Shown: positions 1 to 6,511, counted from the stretch's first letter. The stretch: 6,744 bases of DNA from Candidatus Nitrosotalea sp. FS (GCF_011319475.1 NZ_RCMC01000103.1:8225-14968), one strand, 5' to 3'. Numbers and translations: made by a program. The notes: a model not told the origin generated them from the sequence alone.

Positions 1-398
1 TTAAAGTAAAATGCAACATCGGGTTTTATTGCAAAATCGTAAACCTTCTTGACCCACTCTGGATTGCAACCTCTAACAATGTCTCTTGCAAACGCGGTAT
101 ACACATATCTATCTGCTAGAACAAAGTGACCTGCTCTTAGTAACGGAGAAATGTTTCTCTCATATCTGTCAGCAAAATCCGTAGCATGCAACAAGCTAAA
201 AGTGGTTGGAGTTAGTAATCCCTTCTTCTTTCCCTTGGAGGTGATCTCCTTTACCATCTCTGAAGAATTCCATTCTGATTTGAAAACACTGACACCTTTG
301 TATGCAAGCCATTTTTCTAAAAGATGAATTTGAGTTGATTTTCCTGAACCGTCTATTCCTTCTACTATGATGAGTTTGCCTCTAGTCTCTGATCTCAT
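1..398 (-). CDS. tmk: Thymidylate kinase-like P-loop kinase, N-terminal part (C-terminus beyond window)
   Basis: The frame runs from ATG at 398 off the left edge, giving 132 residues of a family usually about 200 long. A Walker A loop GIDGSGKST lies at residues 14-22, preceded by the strand KLIIVE. The DRY motif at 96-98 inside [12 protein letters not shown] is the nucleoside monophosphate kinase signature, and '[13 protein letters not shown]' matches the spacing in dTMP kinases. The family phosphorylates dTMP to dTDP with ATP in the cytosol for DNA precursor supply. The usual dTMP-site segment (REPGGT in bacterial enzymes) is replaced here by [10 protein letters not shown] at 41-50, so the substrate is less certain than the fold. 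The gene is divergent from sixA. A weak TATA-like CTAAAAT on its strand (424-430), about 29 bp before the ATG, would suit a leaderless transcript. The family call is firm and the substrate moderate. Confidence 0.82.
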   Translation of the reverse strand, partial: MRSETRGKLIIVEGIDGSGKSTQIHLLEKWLAYKGVSVFKSEWNSSEMVKEITSKGKKKGLLTPTTFSLLHATDFADRYERNISPLLRAGHFVLADRYVYTAFARDIVRGCNPEWVKKVYDFAIKPDVAFYF

Positions 399-503
399 AC
401 TCGAATCACTGCGGTGTGAGGCAATTTTAGGTTTTACCGATGTTGCCACATTCTTTCACTTGACATTGATTTTGTAGAATTGGTATGAAGTAATGACTGT
501 AAT

Positions 504-563
504 CTATATAGTAATTGTATCTCTATGAAACATAATAAATCATGGTCGATTTTTACATATCTG
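504..563 (+). promoter_or_regulatory. Conserved CTATATAG promoter module upstream of sixA (copy A)
   Basis: The palindromic octamer CTATATAG (504-511) is followed after 11 bp by CTATGAAAC (523-531) and then by ATGGTCGA (542-549). Positions 523-563 match 6504-6544 upstream of pstC at 34 of 41 bases with no gap, and both carry CTATATAG just upstream. The octamer resembles an archaeal TATA box and, if used rightward, would start transcription around 533-536. The ATG at 542 opens an eight-codon frame, MVDFYISD, that stops at 568. It could promote a longer sixA transcript, a small RNA or a leader peptide, or be an operator. The similarity is seen directly; the function is inferred. Confidence 0.5.
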
Positions 564-612
564 ACTGATTCAAATCTGATTAATGGCAAGTGCAATGGTA
601 TTTTCTCTAACT

Positions 613-620
613 CATAAATA
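613..620 (+). promoter_or_regulatory. TATA box of sixA, leaderless promoter
   Basis: CATAAATA is centred about 27 bp before the sixA ATG at 644, the distance at which archaeal TATA boxes place the transcription start. The mRNA would then begin at or next to the ATG, which fits the absence of a Shine-Dalgarno sequence in the bases before it. It is a second possible start in addition to the CTATATAG module about 105 bp further upstream. Confidence 0.45.
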
Positions 621-643
621 TGTGAAAAATTGATGACTGGTCA

Positions 644-1133
644 ATGGATTTGTTAATACTGCGTCATGGTGAAGCTGGAAGGCACTCTCTATCTCCTGGA
701 GATTCTAAAAGATCACTTACCTCAGAAGGTCAGCAAGAGATTGCCGATCTGTCAAATGGCCTAAAATCTTTGGGAATAAAACTAGATAGCGTATTTACCA
801 GTCCTCTTTTGCGAGCCAAGCAAACAGCTGAGATTGTAACAAAATCTCTAAAATACAAAGGCAAAATTGAAGAAATCATTTCTCTAAAACCTGAAGGTAA
901 TCGACTAGAGTTTTACTCTGTCTTGTCTACATTGAAACAAGACTCTGTAGTACTTGTGGTAGGACATGAGCCATATCTGAGCGAAATGATAAGTGAAGCA
1001 ATATCTCAATCTTTGCAGAATAAACCTCAAGAAGGCTGGTATGGCAAGGATACGTGTGATATCTACACTTCCTAAAATTAAGGGGGAATTAAGATGGCTT
1101 CTTACTCCAAAACACCTAAAAAAAATTGTATAG
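644..1133 (+). CDS. sixA: SixA-type phosphohistidine phosphatase, interrupted by a frameshift near 1019
   Basis: A histidine phosphatase-superfamily protein, whose SixA branch removes phosphate from phosphohistidine on signalling or phosphotransfer proteins. It begins MDLLILRHGEAG with the RHG motif and catalytic His8; SPLLRAKQTAE (53-63) supplies the second phosphate-binding Arg57, and VVGHEPYLS carries the second catalytic His108. In the starting frame the protein ends at 1075 with an unrelated tail (PQEGWYGKDTCDIYTS). The +1 frame instead reads INLKKAGMARIRVIS from 1020 and ends GELRWLLTPKHLKKIV at a TAG at 1131-1133, the expected archaeal SixA C-terminus. Skipping one base near 1019 in CAGAATAAAC restores about 163 codons, the usual size. 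The cause may be a one-base sequencing insertion or a real mutation. Both catalytic histidines lie before the break. The CATAAATA box at 613 suggests a leaderless start, and ppx follows 93 bp downstream on the same strand. Confidence 0.85.
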
Positions 1134-1140
1134 GTCTACG

Positions 1141-1159
1141 TTTTCTATATTTTTCATTT
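1141..1159 (+). terminator. T-rich stretch after sixA, possible terminator
   Basis: Shortly after the restored sixA stop at 1133 the plus strand reads TTTTCTATATTTTTCATTT. Archaeal termination commonly uses such oligo-T tracts without a hairpin, and I see no stem-loop before it. It may only be partial, since ppx begins about 70 bp further on in the same direction. Confidence 0.3.
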
Positions 1160-1226
1160 AGTAAAAAAATGTAAATCAGAACTAGATTAATAGTAACATG
1201 TTAGTATCAATGTGGGTAATGTTTAG

Positions 1227-2741
1227 CTGAAAATATCTGTAATAGATCTAGGCTTTAACTCTGCAAAATTAGTTATCTATAACGTAAAAGACGATGATTC
1301 ATTTGATATCTATCAACAGGAAGGAATCAAAGTACGATTAGGAGAAGGGCTTGATGAAAGAGGACAACTAGGAAAAAAACCCATGGAACGAGCAATTGAA
1401 ACACTAAAAGTTTTTCGAGAAATAATCCAATTGAATCCAATAAAATCCGTCTTGCCTATTGCTACCAGCGCAGTTCGAGAAGCAAGTAACAAAGATGATT
1501 TTCTTAATTCTGTTTCAAAAGAATCTGGATTTAATTTCAAAGTTTTATCTGAGCGAGAAGAAGCACTGTATTCTTATGTTGGTGCAATAAAATCACTGCG
1601 TATTCCTGATGCGTTATTCTTTGATATTGGAGGAGGAAGTCTTGAGATTGTTCACGCAGAACGATTCAAGATAAGAAAAGTAATCTCTTTACCTCTAGGA
1701 TCTCTAAGACTTACACACCAATTTGATGGGAGACAAGGAAAACTTACTGACAAGAATCTCAAAAACCTAAAACGATATGTCTGGAGCCTTCTTCCAAATA
1801 AAAAAGACCTGGGTCTGAGTAATGATGTCAAGCTTGTGGGTGTTGGAGGTACACTACGTGCATTGGCAAGATATGAACAAAGACTCTCAAAATATCCTCT
1901 TGATAAGACACATAATTACAAAATTAGTCATAAATCTCTTGATTCTACAGTTGGCAAACTGTCCAAGATGAAGTCTAATGATATCTCCAAAATATCTGTA
2001 ATAGGTTCCAGTAGATCAGAAACAATTGTTGCAGGATCTTGTGTGATTAATACATTGATGGAAAAATATGATTTTTCAAATCTATATGTAAGCAATCATG
2101 GACTAAGAGAAGGAGCACTTTCAATATTTCTCGAAGATCCAAAAACATATCATGATGGTAATATCACTGCAGAACAAATTCGAAAAACTATAGGTCTTGA
2201 TGAGCAGCAGCGTAAAACAAGCCCGGAAAAAGAAAATTTTCTTAACAGTCTGTATTCTGTCAACGTCATTTCTAAGAGAGAACGAAAAATACTTGACTAT
2301 GCTGAAAAAAATGCATCGGCAAAATCATCATTTAGTAATCCTCAAAGTGTATTTTATTCAATTATGGATGAAGATATACCGCTTGATCATAACGATCATC
2401 TGGTATTGGGACTTTCTCTGGTACATACAAAACATACCAAGACGGCAGATTGGTTATTTTCTAGATATAAAACAATTCTGTCTCAACAAGATAAGGCATC
2501 GATGAGGAAGATATCAATACTGATTACCTTGAGAAAGATTCTTGAAAGAACCAAATCAAAGGTCGAAATAAAACTACACGGCAAGAAAATAATAGAATTT
2601 GTTATTACTCCATCAAGATCTACTCAGACTTTGTTACTCAAGGATACGTTGAAAAAATTTGAAATTGTATTTGATGTCAAAGTGATTCTTTCAATTCGTC
2701 CATATCCAGGCAGTTCACAAAATTCAATGTTGGAACTGTAG
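1227..2741 (+). CDS. ppx: Exopolyphosphatase / pppGpp phosphatase family protein (Ppx/GppA), apparent CTG start
   Basis: An ASKHA-fold phosphatase expected to remove terminal phosphates from polyphosphate in the cytosol. Numbering from the CTG at 1227, the motifs in order are DLGFNSAKL (7-15, phosphate-1 loop), ATSAVREAS (79-87), FDIGGGSLEI (132-141, phosphate-2 loop), GVGGTLRALARYE (205-217), GSSRSETIVAG (260-270) and SNHGLREG (289-296). Residues from about 310 form a divergent, mostly helical C-terminal region where Ppx proteins carry an HD-like domain; 'HNDHLVLGLSLVH' may be its remnant. The 504-residue length fits full-size Ppx. The first in-frame ATG is at 1383 and would remove the phosphate-1 loop. 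The frame is open back to a TAG at 1224-1226, and CTG sits where the family has the initiator Met before KISVIDLG. The start is therefore a non-canonical CTG, or an ATG altered by mutation or sequencing error. It follows sixA and ends 18 bp inside the convergent CHAD gene. Confidence 0.88.
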   Translation: MKISVIDLGFNSAKLVIYNVKDDDSFDIYQQEGIKVRLGEGLDERGQLGKKPMERAIETLKVFREIIQLNPIKSVLPIATSAVREASNKDDFLNSVSKESGFNFKVLSEREEALYSYVGAIKSLRIPDALFFDIGGGSLEIVHAERFKIRKVISLPLGSLRLTHQFDGRQGKLTDKNLKNLKRYVWSLLPNKKDLGLSNDVKLVGVGGTLRALARYEQRLSKYPLDKTHNYKISHKSLDSTVGKLSKMKSNDISKISVIGSSRSETIVAGSCVINTLMEKYDFSNLYVSNHGLREGALSIFLEDPKTYHDGNITAEQIRKTIGLDEQQRKTSPEKENFLNSLYSVNVISKRERKILDYAEKNASAKSSFSNPQSVFYSIMDEDIPLDHNDHLVLGLSLVHTKHTKTADWLFSRYKTILSQQDKASMRKISILITLRKILERTKSKVEIKLHGKKIIEFVITPSRSTQTLLLKDTLKKFEIVFDVKVILSIRPYPGSSQNSMLEL

Positions 2742-3539
2742 TACAAAATTATCCACCTTTAGTTCTTTTTTAAAAGTAGTTACAAATGTGTTGTATTTCT
2801 TGACTCTCTCCAAAACTTCTGCTTCTATGATGTCTGTGTATGACTTTTGTTTAGTATTTCTAAGATGGTTTATGATTATGTCACTATCGTGAATTTCACC
2901 AAGTATGTCCTGAATATTTTTTAAATCTTTGAGTATGCCTGCAGTCATTTTTTTGTCTGATGCAATCTCCAACGAATATCGTAATCTTTTAAAGTCTTTT
3001 CTAAGCATGTGGAGTTCATCAATTTTCTTCTCATCTCCCAGTGCAATTATTGCATTTTTCTGTATGTCCAGCATGATTTCATCTAAAACCTTGAGGTATC
3101 TCTTTTCTAGCTTTGATTTTCTTAAATCCGATTTGCAAATTTTAGGTCTATTTGCCAGGGATATCTTGAGAGCCAATTTATTGGCATTTTTGATATGTTC
3201 TACTCTTGAAGTCTTTAGACCTAAAACCAGATCTGTGGTTTTATCTGTATACTTTGACTCCATGTTGCTACAAATTATGTCAAAATCTCTTATCTCTGCG
3301 TTAACTTTGAAAAGTTGTTTTGCTTGTTTTACGTATTCGCTAATATCACCTTGCTTCCTGACACTCTTTGGAAGTACTCTGTATATTGCCTCTAGGCGTC
3401 TAATTGATACCCTGATGTCATGTATATTTTCATCATTAGGCTCTGTTGTGTATTTGTCTAGTTTCTGGCAAAAATCGTTTAAAATCTTTTCAAATCTTTT
3501 ATGAAATATTTTTTTATTTATTTGTATGAATTTTTTCAT
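2724..3539 (-). CDS. CHAD-domain protein, probable polyphosphate-binding protein
   Basis: A 271-residue protein made almost entirely of a CHAD (conserved histidine alpha-helical) domain. The first half carries NIHDIRVSIRRLEAIYR (His40, Arg43, Arg47, Arg48). The second half repeats the pattern as ELHMLRKDFKRLRYSLE (His177, Arg180, Lys181, Lys184, Arg185, Arg187), followed by NIQDILGEIHDSDI. This duplicated set of basic helices forms the positively charged groove that binds polyphosphate in the family. It is lysine-rich, with no membrane segment or signal peptide visible, so it should be cytosolic. The fused CYTH or triphosphatase domain of some CHAD proteins is absent. The ATG at 3539 gives a start just before the first helix. 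Its end overlaps the end of ppx by 18 bp tail to tail, placing a polyphosphate binder beside a polyphosphate-degrading enzyme. It lies 104 bp downstream of pit on the same strand and may have its own promoter. Confidence 0.85.
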   Translation of the reverse strand: MKKFIQINKKIFHKRFEKILNDFCQKLDKYTTEPNDENIHDIRVSIRRLEAIYRVLPKSVRKQGDISEYVKQAKQLFKVNAEIRDFDIICSNMESKYTDKTTDLVLGLKTSRVEHIKNANKLALKISLANRPKICKSDLRKSKLEKRYLKVLDEIMLDIQKNAIIALGDEKKIDELHMLRKDFKRLRYSLEIASDKKMTAGILKDLKNIQDILGEIHDSDIIINHLRNTKQKSYTDIIEAEVLERVKKYNTFVTTFKKELKVDNFVLQFQH

Positions 3540-3562
3540 TTTATTTATTGTAATGTATCATT

Positions 3563-3570
3563 TCTTTTAA
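3563..3570 (-). promoter_or_regulatory. Possible TATA box of the CHAD gene
   Basis: On the minus strand TTAAAAGA is centred about 27 bp before the CHAD ATG at 3539, a spacing that would give a leaderless transcript. The match to an archaeal TATA box is only fair. The rest of the 104-bp gap to pit holds no CTATATAG and no hairpin that I can see. Confidence 0.3.
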
Positions 3571-3643
3571 GTTGTAGTAATTGATGTTGACGATGAAATT
3601 GTTGAAGACCGTGTATTGATTCGTAATAGTGTATGATGAAGTT

Positions 3644-4633
3644 TTAGTGAGATATTGCTTTTATGAATAGCATTATGACAAATGACACTGCTGCACTGGC
3701 AGGTATGGTGATTACCCATGCCCACACAATTCTTTTTCCTATGCTCCACCTCACTGCAGACATTCTTCTTACTGCTCCCACTCCCATTATGCTTCCAGAA
3801 ATTGCATGTGTAGTACTTGCAGGAATTCCAAGCCATGCAAGAGTTGCAAGTATGCTTGCTGCACTTGTCTCTGCTGCAAAGCCTTGGTATGGTCTAAGCT
3901 GAGTGATCTTTACTGCCATTGTCTTTACTATGCGCCATCCGCCAAAGAAAGTTCCAAGACTTATTGCTAACGCGGCCATTATGATCACGTAATATGGAAC
4001 ACTAAACTTTGTAATTACACCTTGAGTTAGTAAAATCAATGCAATGACCCCCATTGTCTTTTGTCCGTCGTTTGCTCCATGGGTCAAGGAAAAATACGTG
4101 GCAGAAACTAGCTGCAATCTTCCAAATGCAGAATTTACTGCATGTGGTTTTGCCTTTGCAAATACTGTCATTATAGCTAACCCCATTGCAAATGCAGCGG
4201 CAAAACCTGCTATTGGCGAGACTAGAATTCCCATTCCTACCTTTTGAATCCCATCCAGTATTATCACGTGAGAACCTGCCCCTGCAATTCCAGCCCCTAT
4301 GATTCCACCCACTAATGCATGACTACTAGAAGTTGGTAATCCTAGCAACCATGTTATAATATCCCAAACTATGGCCCCTGCCAAGGCACCAATTATTATG
4401 TTCAGTGTTACAAAATCTGGATTTATGATTCCCTTTCCAACTGTTGTGGCAACTGCAACTCCAAATAGAAATGGACCAATAAAATTTGCCGCTGCAGCCA
4501 AGGTAACTGCATGCAATGGCCTCAGAATTCTTGTTCCGACTATGGTTGCAATCGAATTTGCGGCATCATGAAACCCATTGAGAAAATCAAAAACTAGTGC
4601 TACTACAATTGCTCCAATCGCTAATTCGATCAT
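3644..4633 (-). CDS. pit: PiT-family inorganic phosphate permease
   Basis: A polytopic membrane protein importing phosphate with a coupled cation (PiT family). From the ATG at 4633 it is 329 residues, with the family's two inverted halves visible. Half one has FLNGFHDAANSIATIVGTR (18-35) and LLGLPTSSSHALVGGIIGAG (96-115). Half two has SLTHGANDGQKTMGVIAL (182-199) and WLGIPASTTHAISGSIMGVG (267-286). The GFHDAAN and THGANDG loops carry the conserved Asn and Asp residues thought to line the transport site. Many hydrophobic helices surround them, and a basic patch, AVRRMSAVRWSIGKR, precedes the last helix. A TTG at 4639 would add two residues, but I prefer the ATG: an AGGT overlapping the upstream stop codon lies 8 nt before it. 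It starts 9 bp after the DUF47 stop, so the two are co-transcribed from the promoter at 5312-5337. Confidence 0.93.
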   Translation of the reverse strand: MIELAIGAIVVALVFDFLNGFHDAANSIATIVGTRILRPLHAVTLAAAANFIGPFLFGVAVATTVGKGIINPDFVTLNIIIGALAGAIVWDIITWLLGLPTSSSHALVGGIIGAGIAGAGSHVIILDGIQKVGMGILVSPIAGFAAAFAMGLAIMTVFAKAKPHAVNSAFGRLQLVSATYFSLTHGANDGQKTMGVIALILLTQGVITKFSVPYYVIIMAALAISLGTFFGGWRIVKTMAVKITQLRPYQGFAAETSAASILATLAWLGIPASTTHAISGSIMGVGAVRRMSAVRWSIGKRIVWAWVITIPASAAVSFVIMLFIKAISH

Positions 4634-4642
4634 GGACAATAC

Positions 4643-5296
4643 CTATGTGTACTTGAGAACAATGTCCTCGATGGAATCAGCAACATCAAGACATCTATCT
4701 GAAGCATGTTCAAGTGCTTCATAGGTATCTTTCATCTTGATTATGTTGATGACATCTGTAGTTTCAAATAACTCCCCAATGGCTTTACGATATATTACAT
4801 CAACACGATGTTCTTGTTCATTTATGGCTCTACAGTGTTCGATTAATGATTTGTCTGCCTTTACCTTGTTTAACCTTGTAATCATTAAATTGATCTCTTT
4901 TGTGGAATTGTGGATTTCTTTTGCAATTTCAAGCATATGTGGTGGAGGTGACTTTATCTTAAAACCAATAATCCTACCAACTATTCCATCAATGTAGTCT
5001 ATAATATCGTCTGTCTTTGATGCTATTCTGGATATGTCTTCCCTGTCTAATGGGGTGATGAATGTCTTGTTTAGTTCCTCAAAGACCGAGTGTGTTAATT
5101 TGTCAGCTTCTTTTTCTATCTTCTCGATCTGAGAATGAATCTCATTTAATTTATCAAAGTTTACAAACAGTTCTACCAATAATTTTGCAGACTCTTCTGC
5201 TTTACTTGCAAGATCGTTTAATATTGCAATGATTTCTTTATCGTTTGATTTTATCCATGACATCCACTGAGCCATGTAGTCCATCCTAAGCTTCAT
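4643..5296 (-). CDS. DUF47 / PhoU-like phosphate transport regulatory protein
   Basis: A 217-residue all-helical protein of the DUF47 (Pit accessory, PhoU-like) family, which is typically encoded beside PiT permeases and thought to control their activity. Family features in order are EKIEKEADKLTH (58-69), FITPLDREDI (79-88), the acidic helix DDIIDYID (96-103), EQEHRVDVIYR (160-170) and EHASDRCLDVADSIEDIVLKY (196-216). The repeated E and D residues on these helices match the metal-cluster sites of PhoU-like folds. There is no membrane segment, so it probably acts at the inner face with Pit. Candidate starts are the ATGs at 5296, 5284, 5275 and 5263. The TATA-like octamer at 5312-5319 is centred 31 bp before the ATG at 5284, which favours MDYMAQW as the true N-terminus for that promoter. 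The upstream octamer at 5330-5337 suits 5296. Pit follows after 9 bp. Confidence 0.87.
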   Translation of the reverse strand: MKLRMDYMAQWMSWIKSNDKEIIAILNDLASKAEESAKLLVELFVNFDKLNEIHSQIEKIEKEADKLTHSVFEELNKTFITPLDREDISRIASKTDDIIDYIDGIVGRIIGFKIKSPPPHMLEIAKEIHNSTKEINLMITRLNKVKADKSLIEHCRAINEQEHRVDVIYRKAIGELFETTDVINIIKMKDTYEALEHASDRCLDVADSIEDIVLKYT

Positions 5297-5311
5297 AGAT
5301 AAATACCTGTT

Positions 5312-5337
5312 CTATATAGGACATCAAATCTATATAG
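5312..5337 (-). promoter_or_regulatory. Twin CTATATAG promoter module of DUF47-pit (copy C)
   Basis: Two exact CTATATAG octamers (5312-5319 and 5330-5337) lie 18 bp apart in the 79-bp gap before DUF47. Read leftward, the nearer octamer is followed after 13 bp by CTATGAAGC (5298-5290) and then by ATGG at 5284, the same order as in the modules upstream of sixA and pstC. Either octamer could be the TATA box: the nearer would start transcription close to 5289, the farther close to 5307. Having two equally good boxes suggests that one may be an operator or an alternative promoter. Confidence 0.55.
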
Positions 5338-5340
5338 ATT

Positions 5341-5349
5341 GAAAAATTG
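5341..5349 (-). terminator. Short T tract after phoU
   Basis: About 27 bp after the phoU stop the minus strand reads CAATTTTTC, a five-T run that could contribute to archaeal oligo-T termination before the DUF47 promoter. No hairpin is visible and the tract is short, so this is tentative. Confidence 0.22.
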
Positions 5350-5375
5350 GACCGATCTAGTGTTTTGTACCCGTT

Positions 5376-6428
5376 TTAGAGTACATTATTCTCTGAAATT
5401 ACGTCCTGCACTGTTTCGTTAATGACTGCTTCAGCTATGTCACTTGAATATTCTGCTGTCCTGCGGATATCTTCCAAGACAAATTTGATTACGCTAGAAT
5501 ATTTTTTTGATTCTTCCAGACTATCTGTGAATTCTCTTTCTTTCTCAGCTATTCTACGTGCATTGGAGGCAACATTGTCTGCAAGTGCATAATCTCTCTT
5601 GTTTAGAGCCAAGATGGAATCCTCAAACACCTTGAGTGAATCCTCACTTAGGCGAGTTATTTTCTGTATTAATGATGGCTCTAAGGTTGATTTTAGGAAC
5701 TTTATCCTGCTTGCAATTGATACGGCATGGTCTGCTATCCTTTCAATTGATTTTACCACTATTCTGTAACTGATACAGTCTGATGGTTTTTTGAGTCCAA
5801 TGTCCCGAAGAATTTTTTCATGTTCTACTGCAAGTGTTAAATTTCTTAATATGTACAAACTGAATCTATCTACCTCATCATCTAAATGCGTAATCTCTTC
5901 GCCCAACTCCACATCCATCTCTTTTAGAGCGTCAATTGCTTGTCTATGCATTGTTGATGTGAGCAAAAACATTCTCTTTAGTGCATCATTTATGGAAAGT
6001 TCTGGAAGGCTAGTTAAAATCTGAACTGTAAGAGACTCGGGAGTAGATTCTACTATCTCTGTTCCAATCATGTTTTTTCTTACTAGATCTCTTATTGCTT
6101 GCTTGTGTTCTAGTTGAATCCTGCCTCCTTTTGCATGAATCTCGATAATCTGATATCCTGCCAAATACATTGCAATAATTTTTCTTTGAATTGATTCTAC
6201 GGAATCTTTCTGGCTGATGATCGTCTTTGATTTTGAGATCTTTGGAGCTGAAGAGTTTTGTGTTGGTAATATTGAAAGAGACTTGTTCACATTTTTGATT
6301 ATGGAGACTGGGTCGCCTGTCTTTAGTTTTAGTTCATCAACCCATTTTTTTGGAAGTGACAGAACATATGTAGATCCACCTACGAGTTGTAGTTTTCTAA
6401 CCTCTTTATCGTTTAGTATCTCAGACAA
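5376..6428 (-). CDS. phoU: AbrB-PhoU fusion, phosphate uptake regulator
   Basis: A 350-residue fusion. Residues about 10-55 (VRKLQLVGGSTYVLSLPKKWVDELKLKTGDPVSII) form a SpoVT/AbrB-type swapped-hairpin domain, usually DNA-binding. About 65-145 is a mixed linker region with IIAMYLAGYQIIEI. From about 150 to 345 is a PhoU helical domain with the acidic motifs HLDDEVDR (181-188) and SIERIADHAVSIASR (227-241) in one bundle and FVLEDIRRTAEYSSDIAEAVIN (317-338) in the other. PhoU proteins couple phosphate transporter state to gene control and bind metal through such E/D motifs. The start is TTG at 6428: a stop lies two codons upstream (TAA at 6434-6432) and no ATG precedes the AbrB domain. AAGGT, ending 6 nt before the TTG, may serve as ribosome binding site. 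It is divergent from pstC and upstream of DUF47-pit, which suits a local phosphate regulator. Confidence 0.88.
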   Translation of the reverse strand: MSEILNDKEVRKLQLVGGSTYVLSLPKKWVDELKLKTGDPVSIIKNVNKSLSILPTQNSSAPKISKSKTIISQKDSVESIQRKIIAMYLAGYQIIEIHAKGGRIQLEHKQAIRDLVRKNMIGTEIVESTPESLTVQILTSLPELSINDALKRMFLLTSTMHRQAIDALKEMDVELGEEITHLDDEVDRFSLYILRNLTLAVEHEKILRDIGLKKPSDCISYRIVVKSIERIADHAVSIASRIKFLKSTLEPSLIQKITRLSEDSLKVFEDSILALNKRDYALADNVASNARRIAEKEREFTDSLEESKKYSSVIKFVLEDIRRTAEYSSDIAEAVINETVQDVISENNVL

Positions 6429-6471
6429 TGCTTACCTTGTAATTCTTATAATTAAAGCACTTGTCTCCGGC

Positions 6472-6511
6472 TTCTATGTATATCTATATAGTTCTATAGT
6501 GAACTATGAAA
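6472..6511. promoter_or_regulatory. Four 10-bp CTAT repeats in the phoU/pstC divergent promoter, candidate operator
   Basis: Four consecutive decamers, TTCTATGTAT, ATCTATATAG, TTCTATAGTG and AACTATGAAA, each place CTAT at the third base, so CTAT recurs at 6474, 6484, 6494 and 6504, exactly one helical turn apart. The third and fourth also form the inverted repeat GTTC-TATAGT-GAAC (6491-6504). The palindromic octamer at 6484-6491 is a plausible TATA box in both directions: leftward it would start phoU mRNA near 6461, rightward pstC mRNA near 6514. This is the pattern expected for a protein binding cooperatively on one face of DNA. The repeats are seen directly; an operator role is inferred. 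Confidence 0.5.

Noticed and set aside
399..643. tRNA or structured RNA gene in the tmk-sixA gap
   Set aside because: No cloverleaf, no GTTC/CCA-type landmarks and no strong stems are visible. The gap is explained by promoter elements.
1011..1040. Programmed +1 frameshift in sixA
   Set aside because: I see no slippery-stop arrangement or stimulatory structure at the site, and the upstream frame does not stop there but runs on to 1075. A one-base error or mutation is simpler.
2393..2400. Short GATCAT repeats within ppx
   Set aside because: They lie within conserved reading frame (LDHNDHLVL) and are explained by Asp-His codons, so I do not call them an operator.
2929..3504. Long plus-strand open frame (191 codons) opposite the CHAD gene
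   Set aside because: Its translation is low-complexity, rich in S, L and F, and has no recognisable motif. The minus-strand frame encodes a clear CHAD domain, so this is an antisense shadow.
3567..3836. Minus-strand open frame in another phase across the end of pit
   Set aside because: It overlaps the conserved second half of PiT and ends in a simple S/T/I run; no family resemblance.
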